Shown here: one piece after another, positions 1 to 10,611 of the stretch
Layout of the letters: each line of letters begins with the position of its first letter
Numbering within the stretch: the stretch's first letter is position 1
Source of the DNA: Telmatactis stephensoni
Taxonomy: Eukaryota; Cnidaria; Anthozoa; Actiniaria; Isophelliidae
Direction of reading: 5' to 3'
Length of the DNA stretch: 64,000 bases
Assembly (NCBI GenBank): GCA_029948255.1
Contig: JALIZF010001449.1
Span: 186,001 to 250,000 of the forward strand
Notes under the pieces: model-generated
Databases searched by the model: none
What the model was told of the DNA's origin: nothing
The model's input: the letters and a program-made list of their open reading frames with translations, nothing else
Made by a program: the position numbers and the translations under genes

Positions 1-63
1 TTATGGTCTCCTTTTACATGCCTTCTTGCTTTTGTGGATTAATAATTTGGCTTCTGGTGGGCA

Positions 64-949
64 TTGTACAACAAAAGTGTCCAATTTGTTAATGCTCATT
101 GCAAAATTGACATTGATATAAACTTCCGTAGGACTGTTCTAGCTGCCCTTCACTTCAACAACAATTTAAGAAGAGAGACGAAATTGGATGATAATGGACA
201 GCCAAAGCTCAGAGTGACATACCCCAAATACAAGTATGGGGAAGCTACAGTTAGAGAGGCAAGAATTCCACCAAATTTTGGTATGGCCTTGCGAATTACT
301 ATTATTATTGAATTTTGTACACTGTAATACACCCAAATCCAAAATTAATTCAAAAACTAGGCTTGTATTGCCTAAAAAAATATTGTTTATCTTGACAATT
401 TCCAAAGTATAGTGACACTACACTTATAAAAAGAGACAACCAATAAGTAATATTGTTTTTCTTTCATTCAAGAATATGTTGCTGACATTTTTGAGTGTCT
501 AACAACAACACCTAGAGCTGAGTTAAAGGCCATAAGAGAAGAACTAAACAACAGAACACCAGAGGCAAGGTACCACATGATGGACTGCGAAGAGAAAGAT
601 GATGCTATAGCTAAATATAAGTCACGACAACAGAAGCAAACTGTTATTGTACCACCAACATGTACTGGTAATTATTCGTATTCTTATTCTTATTTATCCA
701 CATAATTAAAAATGAAACTCTTACTGTCTTATTAGTTTACTATCATTGAGACAGATCTTAGAAATGATCAAAAACAAAGGATATGATAGCCTGACTTTAT
801 TAGAGCTCAATACTTTTTTTAATTTTGTAGAAGCTGAATTACAACGTCTAACTGGAGGAGGGAATAAAACAAGAAAGGCTCCGACTTGTAGAAAGTGTGG
901 AGCTCCAAGAAAAGGCCACAAAAGGGGGGTTTGTGGACCAGTGCCTTAA
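64..949 (+). CDS. 3' end of an unidentified multi-exon gene with a Cys-rich tail (partial)
   Basis: Three exons can be joined in frame: about 64/78-280, 473-667 and 762-949 (stop). Donors are GTATGG at 281 and GTAATT at 668; acceptors end at 472 and 761; both introns are phase 1. The first part contains TVLAALHFNNN followed by a PKYKYGE motif, a pattern I associate with uncharacterised proteins that are multi-copy in cnidarian and fish genomes. The last exon ends with a C-x2-C ... GHKRG-x-C cluster likely to bind zinc. The 5' part lies before the window, and the first exon boundary is uncertain because the only AG near it is at 76-77. Function unknown; the family may be transposon-linked (inference). 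AATAAT/AATAAA-type polyadenylation sequence lies near 1097. It is convergent with the P2X7-like gene. Confidence 0.55.
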
Positions 950-1299
950 GAGATTGGATAACTTTCAATCATATAATTTTTTTGAAATCTTTGAACACAA
1001 AGCCCAAAATATTATTTATAACTCTTTTTATAAAGACCAATTTCACTATTTTATGCTATAAAAATATATATTTATAAAAAAACTCATATTTGAAATAATA
1101 AATCCTATTGCCATTATATTCTTGAATACAAATTCGACAATCCACAAAACAGTGGTGTACATGGAATTTGCCCTAGCTTATTTATGAATAATCCATTCAA
1201 AGGAATTCAGTATGAGATGTAGCTAAGTGAGTTATGAGAATGAACTCATTGTAAAACATGAGTTACCTTAATTTCGAGTTATTTTACATGGAATAGAGG

Positions 1300-1370
1300 G
1301 GTTTTCATAAACCCTTGAAATAAATAAGTGTGTATTAGTTTAATATCTATTTCAAGGGTTTATGAAAACC
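1300..1370. repeat. 23-bp perfect inverted repeat between two convergent genes
   Basis: Positions 1300-1322 and 1348-1370 are exact reverse complements (GGTTTTCATAAACCCTTGAA...), separated by 25 nt. The hairpin lies between the stop codons of the + gene (949) and the - gene (1470). The rest of 950-1469 is AT-rich with no coding signal. It may be a small MITE remnant or a structure in the overlapping 3' UTRs. Confidence 0.7.
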
Positions 1371-1469
1371 ACTCCAATTTGTTAGACACTGTTTCTATAT
1401 TCTAAGAAACTTGATTTCTCATTGTAAGTTACAAGTAAATAAGAAATTGCAACAATAAACAACATTCGT

Positions 1470-2433
1470 TCAACTTAATTCTTCACCTTGAGATACTTCT
1501 TCTTCATTTTCCTCTTCCTCCTCTTCTTCCTCCTCTTCTTCCTCCTCTTCTTCCTCCTCTTCTTCCTCCTCTTCTTCCTCCTCTTCTTCAAACCCTTTAT
1601 AATTTCCATCTTCACTTGGAAATTCTTTTCGGATCGCATTATAAACACATGCTGGTAATGGTGTCCTATTTGAACTCCCCAGGCAATCCCAAACAAAGCG
1701 AACCATTTGTCTGTATGATACTGCTCTCAGATATCTAAAAATATGATTAAACGAAATGAAAAATGTTAAATGAGTTAAATACAAAATAAACATTATACTT
1801 GTACTACAGATTTGCTACAAAACTGACAACTCACTTACTCGGACTCTGATTTCAAGCCTTGATTGAATAGTGTTTGGTAGCTTCTCTTGTTCTTGGTTTG
1901 CAGGCCCACTCCGGCAGTTAATAGAACCCAACGGTCAAGACAAATATTGTTGAACCCTGGATGAAGAGTTATGCATGTGTCATCCAGCTCGACTTCCTCC
2001 ATTTTCTCTCTGACACGGTCCATTTCTAGACAGCACATGCACTCCTCGCGTCTTACAAGTAGTTCCACTGAACAACGAGAGCATTTACACCTGTAAAAAA
2101 TAAAACAAAACCACGTTAAACAACAACTTCAAGCACCGTAAACAGAAAAATAATAATAGGACATATTCCTTACCAAGACTGTAATTCAACTTCGCCCTCA
2201 AATCGCATTCGAAATTCTTCTTCTTCTTGTTTTTCGGCAGCAATGGCGTCGCTGTATGCTTGCCATTCAACATCGGTTGCAACTGGCTCTATCGCTTCAT
2301 CAAAGCCTAAAAACAGATCATGATTGCCTTCTTCGGAGTTTGTGATTCCTGAAGGTTCTTCAAATTCACTTTCTAGGGAATTGTTTGAGTCAAAACTCGA
2401 TTGAAGCTCGCTATCGCTTTCACTCGAAGACAT
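1470..2433 (-). CDS. Stand-alone P2X7 C-terminal (ballast) domain protein
   Basis: Exons on the minus strand are 2433-2174, 2090-1839 and 1734-1470 (777 nt, 258 residues). Donors are GTAAGG and GTAAGT, acceptors TTTTTACAG and TTTTAG, and phases agree throughout. Residues 1-85 are acidic and Ser-rich. The junction of exons 1 and 2 gives SWCKCSRCS, then EECMCCLEM, CITLHPGFNNICLDRWVL and, in exon 3, YRQMVRFVWDCLG, LPACVYNAIRKEFPSEDG. These are the Cys motifs and LPAC..IR..FPSEDG signature of the intracellular zinc-binding ballast domain of P2X7 receptors. No P2X channel domain or membrane segment is present. The C-terminus is a run of about 26 Glu encoded by a GAAGAGGAG-type minisatellite (1505-1590), followed by NEEEVSQGEELS. 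Invertebrates are known to have this domain as separate proteins; its role there is not established. Confidence 0.85.
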
Positions 2434-2468
2434 GTTGCCTTGTAAATAAGACTTTCGAGTTAAGCCGA

Positions 2469-2476
2469 TGACGTCA
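2469..2476 (-). promoter_or_regulatory. CRE-type palindrome TGACGTCA upstream of the P2X7-like gene
   Basis: A full CREB/ATF consensus site, TGACGTCA, lies 36 bp upstream of the start codon at 2433. Its position in the presumed promoter makes function plausible. An 8-mer can occur by chance. Confidence 0.4.
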
Positions 2477-3372
2477 CGGATTATAATAATGGGTGTTACC
2501 GCTGATTAATTACTGCTGGCACATATATGCAATAAAAAACATGGCGGACAGAAATCTTCAGTATTAAAACTTGAAAATCTCGTAACTGACCGCATCAGTA
2601 GACACGAAAATGGACATTTCGTATTTCTCAACTAATCTATTTTCATGTGAGTCGGGAGAAAACACAAGCAAAACCGGCAAAATTTGATAATAGTAGCACT
2701 TTAAATAAAATAATAATAAAATAAAAACCCTGCTTTACAAGAATGCCGTGTGTATCGTAGGCTCACCCTGCAAATTTGTGAGAATGCACTTCTTTTTTGA
2801 AAACTGGCAGTGACGAAATCTGTCTTATGTCCGGGGGCATAGATTGATTGAATAGAAGGCTAAAAGTTTAAAAACATCGGTGTTTAAAAGTTTAAGCAAC
2901 GCTTTTCTTAAAGTTTTAGCTAACCTTTTATTCATTCATTTCTAACTCGTTTTCTGCTATTCTGATTAAGACTCCCAACTCAATTTGCTCAAGCTCTACC
3001 CTGCGAGCAACGATAAGTTTTCTAATCCCTCCCCAGAACAACTACCCTTGCTGATCGCCAAGACATATATTTTATTTCAGGATGTAAAAATTATGCTATA
3101 TTCAATAAAAATGTATTTTCGAAGCACAAACGATAGAACTCTCGCAATGCCGTGACGGTTGGGTAAAGAATTTGCCTCGAAAATGTCGTTTTTGACATGT
3201 CACCCTCGCACATGCTCAACTAAAGAGCGGTGTGGTCGAAAGAGATTATTTTTCCATTTCTCTACTGAGAGGTGTAGAAAGGTAACCTCTGCTCGTGGGG
3301 TAGTTTTACTTGGGATAGCTATAGCTTCTGAATATTTATGAGGTTAAGTGTGCATGGGTGACTTTTTTACAG
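2477..3372. other. Non-coding stretch upstream of the copy A lectin exon
   Basis: No convincing ORF. From about 3100 to 3372 the sequence resembles intron 6 of copy B (about 28990-29237), for example ACAAACGATAGAACT against ACAAACAATAGAATT. This part is therefore intron of the copy A lectin gene. Nothing resembling exons 1-6 is present. Confidence 0.5.
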
Positions 3373-3560
3373 ACGAAACGGACTACAGATCCAACCACAG
3401 GATTTGGATTAATTCACCTGAAGAAAGCTACAGCAACTGGGTCCCAAACCTCCCGGCCAGTAGTGACTGCGCTTCAGCAAGAGCTTGGGGACACTATTAT
3501 TGGGATAGAATAGATTGTAGTGTAGTCATGGAGTTTCTTTGTGAAAAACAGTCTCAGTAA
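3373..3560 (+). CDS. Lectin gene copy A: last exon only, second half of a C-type lectin domain
   Basis: An acceptor (TTTTTTACAG) at 3363-3372 opens a 188-nt exon in phase 1, the same length and phase as exon 7 of copies B and C. It encodes RIWINSPEESYSNWVPNLP, then Cys, WDRIDC and FLCEKQSQ-stop: the end of a CTLD with three of its four canonical cysteines. It is closer to copy B than to copy C. Exons 1-6 are not seen upstream. Either they lie before the window, with the two convergent genes sitting in intron 6, or this is an orphan exon left by an incomplete duplication. No frame disruption is visible in the exon. Confidence 0.75.
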
Positions 3561-3596
3561 CTATTTTAGTTATCAGATAAATCAACTGTAAATATT

Positions 3597-3900
3597 AAGT
3601 GATAACTCCACGTTACAACACAACATCAACACTACAGAAAAACCTGAGCCCCAGGTGGGAACCGAACCCACGATATTCCGATTAACTAGACGGATGCTCT
3701 ACGACTGAGCTACTGGAAACTCGTATGATTATCTGATGGTCAGTGTGAATATAGCACTGAAGACATCAGTGACGTTGACATATACTGAATACACCAGTAG
3801 TTAGTAGTTAATCGGAAGGTCGTGGGTTCGGTTTCCACCTGGGACTCAGATTTTTTCTGTAGTGGTTGATGTTGTGTTGTAACGTGGAGTTATCACTTAA
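3597..3900. repeat. Palindromic element with tRNA-like promoter boxes in its arms
   Basis: Arms of about 95 bp (3597-3695 and 3803-3899) are near-perfect reverse complements. On the minus strand the left arm and adjoining centre (about 3651-3715) read like a tRNA-derived sequence: an A-box (TAGCTCAGTCGTAGAGC) followed by a B-box (GGTTCGGTTCC) with a partial acceptor stem. The right arm keeps the B-box. The anticodon arm is degenerate, so this is not a functional tRNA. Either two tRNA-derived SINE ends in inverted orientation or a fold-back element that captured a tRNA-like promoter. Confidence 0.65.
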
Positions 3901-3964
3901 TCAACTTATATGTATCTTTACCAATTCTATGAACTGTAAATATATATATACAGAATTCAGGTCA

Positions 3965-4195
3965 GGTCAGTGTCCAGTTGGACACTGCCACTGGTGGCAG
4001 TGTAGCCCAGTACAACCTGTTGCGCGGACGGGTGGTCGGCGTCTAAACCGGCTCCCACACCAGTGTACGCTGGTGTGGAGGATGGTATGTCATCCAGTAG
4101 GACGAAAAACAAGACCTGTCAAAGGGCGGCCATCATGCAACAGGTGACCCGTGGTGTCACCCAAGAGCGGGTATAAATAAACCTATATCCCGGTC
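3965..4195 (+). ncRNA. GC-rich run of six consecutive hairpins (structured element, identity unknown)
   Basis: In AT-rich surroundings this stretch is GC-rich and packed with perfect or nearly perfect stem-loops: AGTGTCC/GGACACT (3969-3986), CACTGCCA/TGGCAGTG (3983-4002, overlapping the first), CCACACCAG/CTGGTGTGG (4055-4078), GGATG/CATCC (4080-4095), GGTGAC/GTCACC (4143-4161) and CGGGTATA/TATATCCCG (4168-4192, one bulge). Such density suggests a structured RNA or the structured end of a retroelement. I see no hammerhead core and no known ncRNA family. Confidence 0.4.
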
Positions 4196-4200
4196 AACTG

Positions 4201-6261
4201 CTGCAGCAAACATTGATGCCAGTTTGTCTTGGCCTGTCCTTTCCACTGGGCTACATCATTGTTCTGTCAAAATAGTACTGTTAGCAGAGGGTATATCACG
4301 TGAACGTGAACAAGTTTTGGTGTTTCCTTGGGCAACGGGCAACAATGTGTTGTGGACCATGTAATAACAAAACCAGAAGTTGATTAGCTTAAAAGGCGCG
4401 TTTTATCCCAACATGAAGTAAAACTAGTGTTCATTGTTGAATTATAAAGACAAATTTACAAAATTCACTCTGAGAAAATGATTGATTATCAACCACGAAT
4501 GCCACCAAATAAACTGCAACAATTCTCCTAAAAACTTTGTGCGAAAAAATTAGTTTGTTGACACTTTTTGAGTAAATTTTGAATATAAACATTCATTGTA
4601 GCGACGTTTTCCTTTTTGGTCTTTGAGCAGTTGGTATATACACAAAATACTTATATTTACTGGAAGCTCGGAAAAGCAGTATGTTTTGTGGTCCCTCGAC
4701 TCCAATGCAACATCAGGGATCTGGGGACCACAAAACGTACTGTTTCCCTCGGTCCCAGCAAATCAGTGTTAAATGTTTGCCTCTCTCAATTGTCCTTATC
4801 GCCGTTTTAAAAGTTATTTCAAGAGAGTCTAAAGAATACAGGTATGCTATGCTTGTGGCAACGACTAACTGTGATTTCTTTCTTTCTATCTTTTACGTGT
4901 GGCACATGTACTCTGTCATTATACAAAAGAATATGAATCTTCAATTTTCCTTTATAAAGCGATACAGGCTGCAATTTTTTCTCGCGATGGAACGCAATTT
5001 TAGATTTTGTTGCAGAGAAAAAAAATGTAGTGTTTATCATTACTCTCTAACATTCAGTATACGAGGGATGCGATGTTCAAAATGTGTAAAGTTCCAACTT
5101 TTGAACTTACTGCAACAATGTTCTTGTTGTGGGAAATCTTTGCAGGCATTGTTACACAAATATAATATAATCGGCAATTTCACTTTAGCAACAAATTGCA
5201 TTGCCAGCGTGAGAAAAAAATGCAGCGTGTATCACGCGCTTAAATGTTTGAAATATTCTTTTCGTTGTTTTAATTTGATTTCATAGTAAAAAAGGGAATC
5301 AGAGAGGTCTTAGTTTTGCAGATCAAAACCAATTAGTTTCAAGGTACAAGCTAGTTCTAAATGAATTTCAGTTAAGAGAGCCTTAATTGTATGGTTTAAG
5401 CTGCACAGACAGTATCCAATTCATCTTTTTTAATTGATAAAGCTGCACGCAGATTTATAGCGATCTAGGTAGCTAGAAGAGGCAAAAAGCTGCCAAGATG
5501 ACTTTGTCCTAAAAATAATAGCAATTTTTAATAACACCAATGGCATAGTTAACTAGTTTCACAAATTATAACCGAAAGCTTAGTTACGCGGGATCTGACA
5601 AGCTTATGCTTCTAAATAATTTAAGAGAGTTGCAATTGTATGGCTCAAGCTGGAAATGTATCCTTTCATATAGACAGCATTTTTAAATTAAAATTCATCT
5701 ACACGCAAGTATATAATGATCTGTAGGAGAAATGATAAACAATGAATAAAAATGTTAATCATCTTTAGTGATATCGAATATAATTAGAACTGCTTTAAGG
5801 TTTTCTTCATTGTTTTTCCATTGATAATTAACTGGGAACAATCGCTCTACAGATAATTAACGCGCGAGCCAAATTTCTGGCATCCAAACCGGAGAGCGTT
5901 AACTCCTTTATCCATCCAGGGAAAAAATCTTGAACTGCGTTTTTAGCGGATATCTAAATTCAAATCAACATCAGACAGTTTATTTCAAGATCTCGATGAC
6001 CAATTTTTACTTTCAACTAGTACCGTATATAGTTTGCAACTAAAGTAATTTCGTAGTTATTAACTATGCTAAATTTCAGAATCCCTATGTGGTCAAAGTT
6101 GTGTAGAATCACCTGCAAGGGATATATCGTATCTGATCCGTTAACAGACGGTTTTACAGTGGGCGGAATTATATACTAATTACTCAACAGCGAGCTTGAA
6201 ATGTAAGAAAATGTTTCATGGGACACAAAACAAGTACAAAACAAGTAAATGGGTTTTAAAT
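4201..6261. other. AT-rich non-coding stretch
   Basis: Contains a 19-bp hairpin at 4677-4742 (CAGTATGTTTTGTGGTCCC with its complement, one mismatch). A 201-codon open frame at 4681-5286 starts inside that hairpin, is rich in Phe, Cys and Lys and resembles no domain; I do not accept it as a gene. Otherwise nothing recognisable. Confidence 0.4.
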
Positions 6262-6471
6262 TTCGCTTATGAATATTAAAAATCCTCCCAACCATAGAGA
6301 AGTTGGTAGAAGTTGCCCACTAATTCACATCATTTGCATATTCGCATTGTGCATTAATCCTTTGGGCTACCCATTAATCCTTATAAACTCAAGGGGGAGG
6401 GGTGGTCTAGCTGGGTTGCTCACTGCATGCCCCTAGCCCACTAAAAGGGGTGCTTAACATACTATTGACTT
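6262..6471 (+). repeat. Dispersed repeat, first copy (second at 14929-15137)
   Basis: Shares several blocks in the same order with 14929-15137: TCGCTTATGAATATTAAAAA, AATCCTTATAAACTCAAGGG, GAGGGGTGGTCTAG, GCCCACTAAAAGGG and GTGCTTAACATACTA. A weaker relative of its right flank is seen around 41330-41480. No coding content; the family is unknown. Confidence 0.6.
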
Positions 6472-6904
6472 TTATTCATCTAAACCACTTATAAACAACC
6501 TAAACTTTCTGAAAGTATAATACTTTTAGCTTTGTACAACAGTTATTCTTCAGCTGAATAGTTTTCGTTGCCCAATGCTTGAAAGGGAAAAATCTGCTTT
6601 TAGTCTTAGAGACCGTTAACATTATGCGTATGCAGACAACAACGTATCAATTTCAGATATGGCTGAATTCTATACCAAGTTACTTTGCTAAACCATTATA
6701 TTCATGGTTATCTGTAATGTCAATCGTATACTAAAGCTCGAAGAATATCTTACACATTTATTTCTTGTCTATTTGCTTTCTTTGTTTTTGTTTTTTGTTT
6801 TTAAATTGTTTTGTTTGTTGAGAAAAACAGTATTTCTAGATCTGTTTTAAAACTTTTGATCACAAAAAAGCACATCTTTAATTCACATTAAAGATGACAT
6901 CTTA

Positions 6905-7041
6905 AGAGGCTGTTTATATGGAGGCGAGCCAGCCCGGTTAGCGGGCTGACTTCTTTCGTTCTTTGCCTCCAAGGGAAAAGAAAACATAAGAATTCAGTCC
7001 GCTTACCGGGTTGGCTCGCCTCCGTATAAACAGCTCCTTAG
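6905..7041. repeat. MITE-like inverted repeat
   Basis: Terminal arms of about 50 bp: GGCTGTTTATATGGAGGCGA at the left and the complement of AGCTGTTTATACGGAGGCGA at the right, with a short unrelated centre. It is non-coding and non-autonomous. Confidence 0.75.
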
Positions 7042-7053
7042 TTAAGAGAATTA

Positions 7054-7282
7054 GGCCAAGTTCAGACGTCGAACTTTTGCCGCGTCGAATCTAATAGTTG
7101 TATTTTGTAGATGAGAAGTGCGGCGTCTGAACCTATTGTATTGGACAGATTTGATTAAGTACTAAATTGAACTATTCAGTTTGAATCAAATTTGTCAAAT
7201 TCATTTGGTTCAGAACACTTCTCATCTACAAAATGCAATTATCAGATTCGACGCGGCAAAAGTTCGACGTCTGAACTGGGCC
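7054..7282. repeat. PIF/Harbinger-type MITE, 229 bp, TTA target duplication
   Basis: Terminal inverted repeats of about 75 bp (right end GGCCCAGTTCAGACGTCGAA; left end the same with one C missing) are flanked by TTA at 7051-7053 and TTA at 7283-7285. A 3-bp TWA target duplication is the hallmark of PIF/Harbinger elements. A larger relative with the same GGCCCAGTT end lies at 53030-53990. Confidence 0.75.
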
Positions 7283-7285
7283 TTA

Positions 7286-9466
7286 GTGCACAAATACTAA
7301 TATGACGAATCGTTGTGAATGAATGAATGTCTTATGAATCACTGTGAATAAATTTGTGAATGGTGAAGGTATGCAAATAATTTCAAATCTGTTCTTTTGT
7401 TTATGCAAGTCTGTTCTTTTGTTTTAAGGTGGTCCGGCCGTACCTATTGATTTGTTTGTTGGGCATGAATTTCAATCGCGTCTTTTTACATCAAAACCTT
7501 GTATGATTTTTGAGAAATTTGCAGCCATTTGTCTACAAGCCTTGAAAATTGTACCGCTAATGATTTTTTGCCGAATTAGATCAAATAGATATCAGATATA
7601 TATGACGATTTTTAAAAGTAGCTTTATGACAAAAATTGGTCATAAATCCAAAATTCTATAGGAGAATTCATTGGAGGACGAGAGAATTCCTTGTTGAATT
7701 TCGCGAGAAAAACGATATCGCACGGTAAATAGTGCGATATCGTTTTCCGAGTAAAATGTAATGTGTCAGGAATACTCCCAGAAACATTCCCGAGTCAGGA
7801 AATGAATTCTTCCTTGAATCCCATAGCGGACATAGAAAAAAATAAATAGAGAAGATTTTGTCCATTTTTTCAAAGCGCACGGCAAGCCATTCAAGAGCAA
7901 GTACACAAAAATAGCCAGTGAATGAGAATGAAGCTGGTAGTCGTGAATGAAAATCGTCTCATTTGCAAACTTACTTTGCTTCAACCTCGTGTTGAGTATT
8001 TGAGGAACAAAATTATTGTCAAACTACTGGAAAATGTACTTTATTTGACTGCAATTGCAACTGGAAACCATGTAAACATTGTCCTGGAGGAATGTCCATC
8101 TCATGAATGGCAAAACAACACTTGTTTGTCGGGGAAAATGGTCTGAAGCATTTCATTGACACTGCGGAAAAAGTAAGTTAAGTAAAGTCGAAAATTGTGT
8201 TCCCCTAACTATCGACTGCTTGCTATTCATACATGATAATAGTTTTCTATCTTGCTGGTTTTTTTGGTTATGTTTTGAATGCCTTTTTACCGGTGTTTTT
8301 TGATAATTCGTTCTGACAACTTGAGTTGAAAATAAATCGCTCAAACAAATCTATTGGACTGTGTATTTCTGTTGATTTGTTTTCAAAAACATCTATGACT
8401 GCATCCGGATATAATCTATTCTTTATGTTTTGAAATAAGTGATAATTTTTTTTCTACTGAAGGGATAAAAGTAATGTCGAACTAAGTTGTCGAAAAACAC
8501 CAGACCACGATCGACGGACTTCAAACGCTCGCTTTCATATTATGTACTAGGCGTAAAAATGTCCTTTTCCTATCAGTTATTGCGTCTTTTTCTTTGCTTG
8601 TTTCCTCGTGATAATTTGGCAGCTATTGAAGTTTGTTTTCGAATTATTTTTAATTAAGTTTCGCTTAAAACAAAAAGAAGAAACACAGCAATCGCGGGCT
8701 ACCTGTGTAAGTATGCAATTCCACACTGAATTCTCACTCATGTTTTACCATCAATATCTTTGGAAAAATATTTTCCTTTGTCTTGAAATCTGTTGAATCT
8801 TTTTTGTTGGCTTGTATTTCATTTTATATTGAACTACAAAAAATAATTATTTTTCAAACACCGATTATGAGAAGGAAAAGGAATCAAAACGGTTGCGGGC
8901 TGCCTGTGTAATTAATGCAATTCCACACTGAATTCTCACTCCACGATGGACTTGATAGCCAATCAGCGCGCGAGTTTCGTGTGAGCTATGGGATTCTAAG
9001 GTGAATGTTTTTCCTATTTCGTTAATCAAGTATAAAGGCTTAGAGGACTACATAATCATTAGAAGTTGCGATACAAAATTTGCGCTGCCTGTTACGACGC
9101 AAAATTATATAGTCAAAACTACCGCCAAAATCTCAACAAAATTTCAAAAACAGCGAGAACCATATCTGCTATATATAAGAAAATCATGTCTATTTTAACT
9201 TGTGAACAAAACATGGAGAGATGAGTTCGCTAAACGCCATTGTTATCCTCGAGCAACCTCGGGGAGTAAATTTTGTGACCACGAAGTGAACGTTGCGAAT
9301 TTGTATTACTTCGACTTCTGCAAATTCTGTCGAATTGTTTCGTGAAATTTTCTAGGTATGGGATAGAGCAAGATGTTAGCATACCTGTTGCCAAGTGTCG
9401 TTGTCTTTGCTGCACTAGGTATAATTCAGTAAGCTTCAAAAGTAAGCAACTACATCGAGTCGACGT
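7286..9466. other. Non-coding stretch with small inverted and direct repeats
   Basis: Holds a 15-bp perfect hairpin around AAAACGATATCGCAC (7709-7746), and a 50-bp direct repeat (8692-8740 and 8893-8942) that shares GCAATTCCACACTGAATTCT. Short open frames on both strands have no recognisable content. No gene is supported. Confidence 0.45.
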
Positions 9467-9470
9467 TTAA

Positions 9471-10295
9471 GGAGGCTTCCTACAATTTTTCTAGTGCTCG
9501 ACCGGTCAACTTGAAACGGCTGTAGTTCTTACATGAAAGCACCCACAGTTATGACCTTTCGTCCACTTACTACATAAAGACTGAAATTTTTATTGGTGTG
9601 TGTTTTGTTTACATCAAGGTTACCATAGCGACGAAACGATGACGTCACCGTTTTAGATTCCAAGCAATTTTACGCGTTTTTCGACCTAAACTTTTAAAAT
9701 GACACACAAGACGTTAATATTTAGGACTTTGCCTAGCAGCATACGAATTTTGGAGAAATTCGTATAGACAGATTTTGAATTATTCGAGGCGCAAGTTTTT
9801 AACCCCAAAAATCACAATTTCTAGTCTTCGATTCCATGATTTTAAAAGCAAAGCAGCATGACAACTCTTCGACTGTCCAAATGTTGTTCAAATATCAGAC
9901 TACTTCTCTACGAAGTTGCACGTGAGAAAGTGCTTTGGATCTCCGTCAGCATGCGCGTCCATTTAGACATGAAATTGGGCGAAATTTTATCAAAATTTAT
10001 ACACAAAGCGTTTAGTGCTCCTAAAGAAAAATCTCTCGGTCAACTGTTTTCTCCCTTTGGTGAGTAGAACTTTAGTATATTTGCAATAAACTGTCCAAGC
10101 GCCGATTCAATTGAAGCTTTCTAAGGTACTCAGTGAAATAAAATTTCAAAGTTGAGTATATTCGGTGTAACTTAGCGCAGCAAGATTCTAGATTCAAGTT
10201 GTTGTTTTCATTCTCACATAGAATAGAATTCATGTAAGAACTACAGCCGTTTCAAGTTGACCGGTCGAGCACTAGAAAAATTGTAGGAAGCCTCC
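9471..10295. mobile_element. 825-bp TTAA-flanked inverted-repeat element (piggyBac-type target)
   Basis: Terminal arms of about 65 bp begin GGAGGCTTCCTACAATTTTT at 9471 and end with its complement at 10295. The element is flanked on both sides by TTAA (9467-9470 and 10296-10299), the target used by piggyBac-superfamily transposases. It contains no transposase, so it is non-autonomous. Its right half, including the right arm, lies in the downstream tandem duplication, which creates a second right arm at about 12718-12781 followed by TTAA at 12782-12785. Confidence 0.75.
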
Positions 10296-10611
10296 TTAAG
10301 CTGTCAAGGTAAAACCCTCGTTGTTTGTTAATTTATTCAAAACAACACCTTATTATCTGTTGCAAAATTCCGCACGGGATTTATACTTTTGGGAATAAAG
10401 ACAGTAGCCCATTGTCTTAAAGACAATGCCACTTTTATAACAGTTTATGAAAGAAATTCAAATTTCCCGCCAAATAACCATATATGGTCAAAATTAAGGG
10501 TATTTACACGCCAATACAATGAATGTATTGGCACAGCGGCAAACACATAGTTGCATAAAATCAAAATTGTAGTTTTTCAATTTGGGATGTGTGGTGTTAT
10601 GCTTGGGGGCC

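Noticed and set aside
3651..3715. Functional tRNA gene on the minus strand
   Set aside because: A and B boxes are present, but the anticodon stem-loop is the wrong size and the sequence belongs to a palindromic repeat.
4080..4125. Hammerhead ribozyme (AGGACGAAA resembles the 3' core)
   Set aside because: The CTGATGA core half is missing and the stems do not form the three-way junction.
4681..5286. 201-codon open frame on the + strand
   Set aside because: It starts inside a hairpin repeat, has biased low-complexity composition (Phe, Cys, Lys) and shows no domain or splice context.
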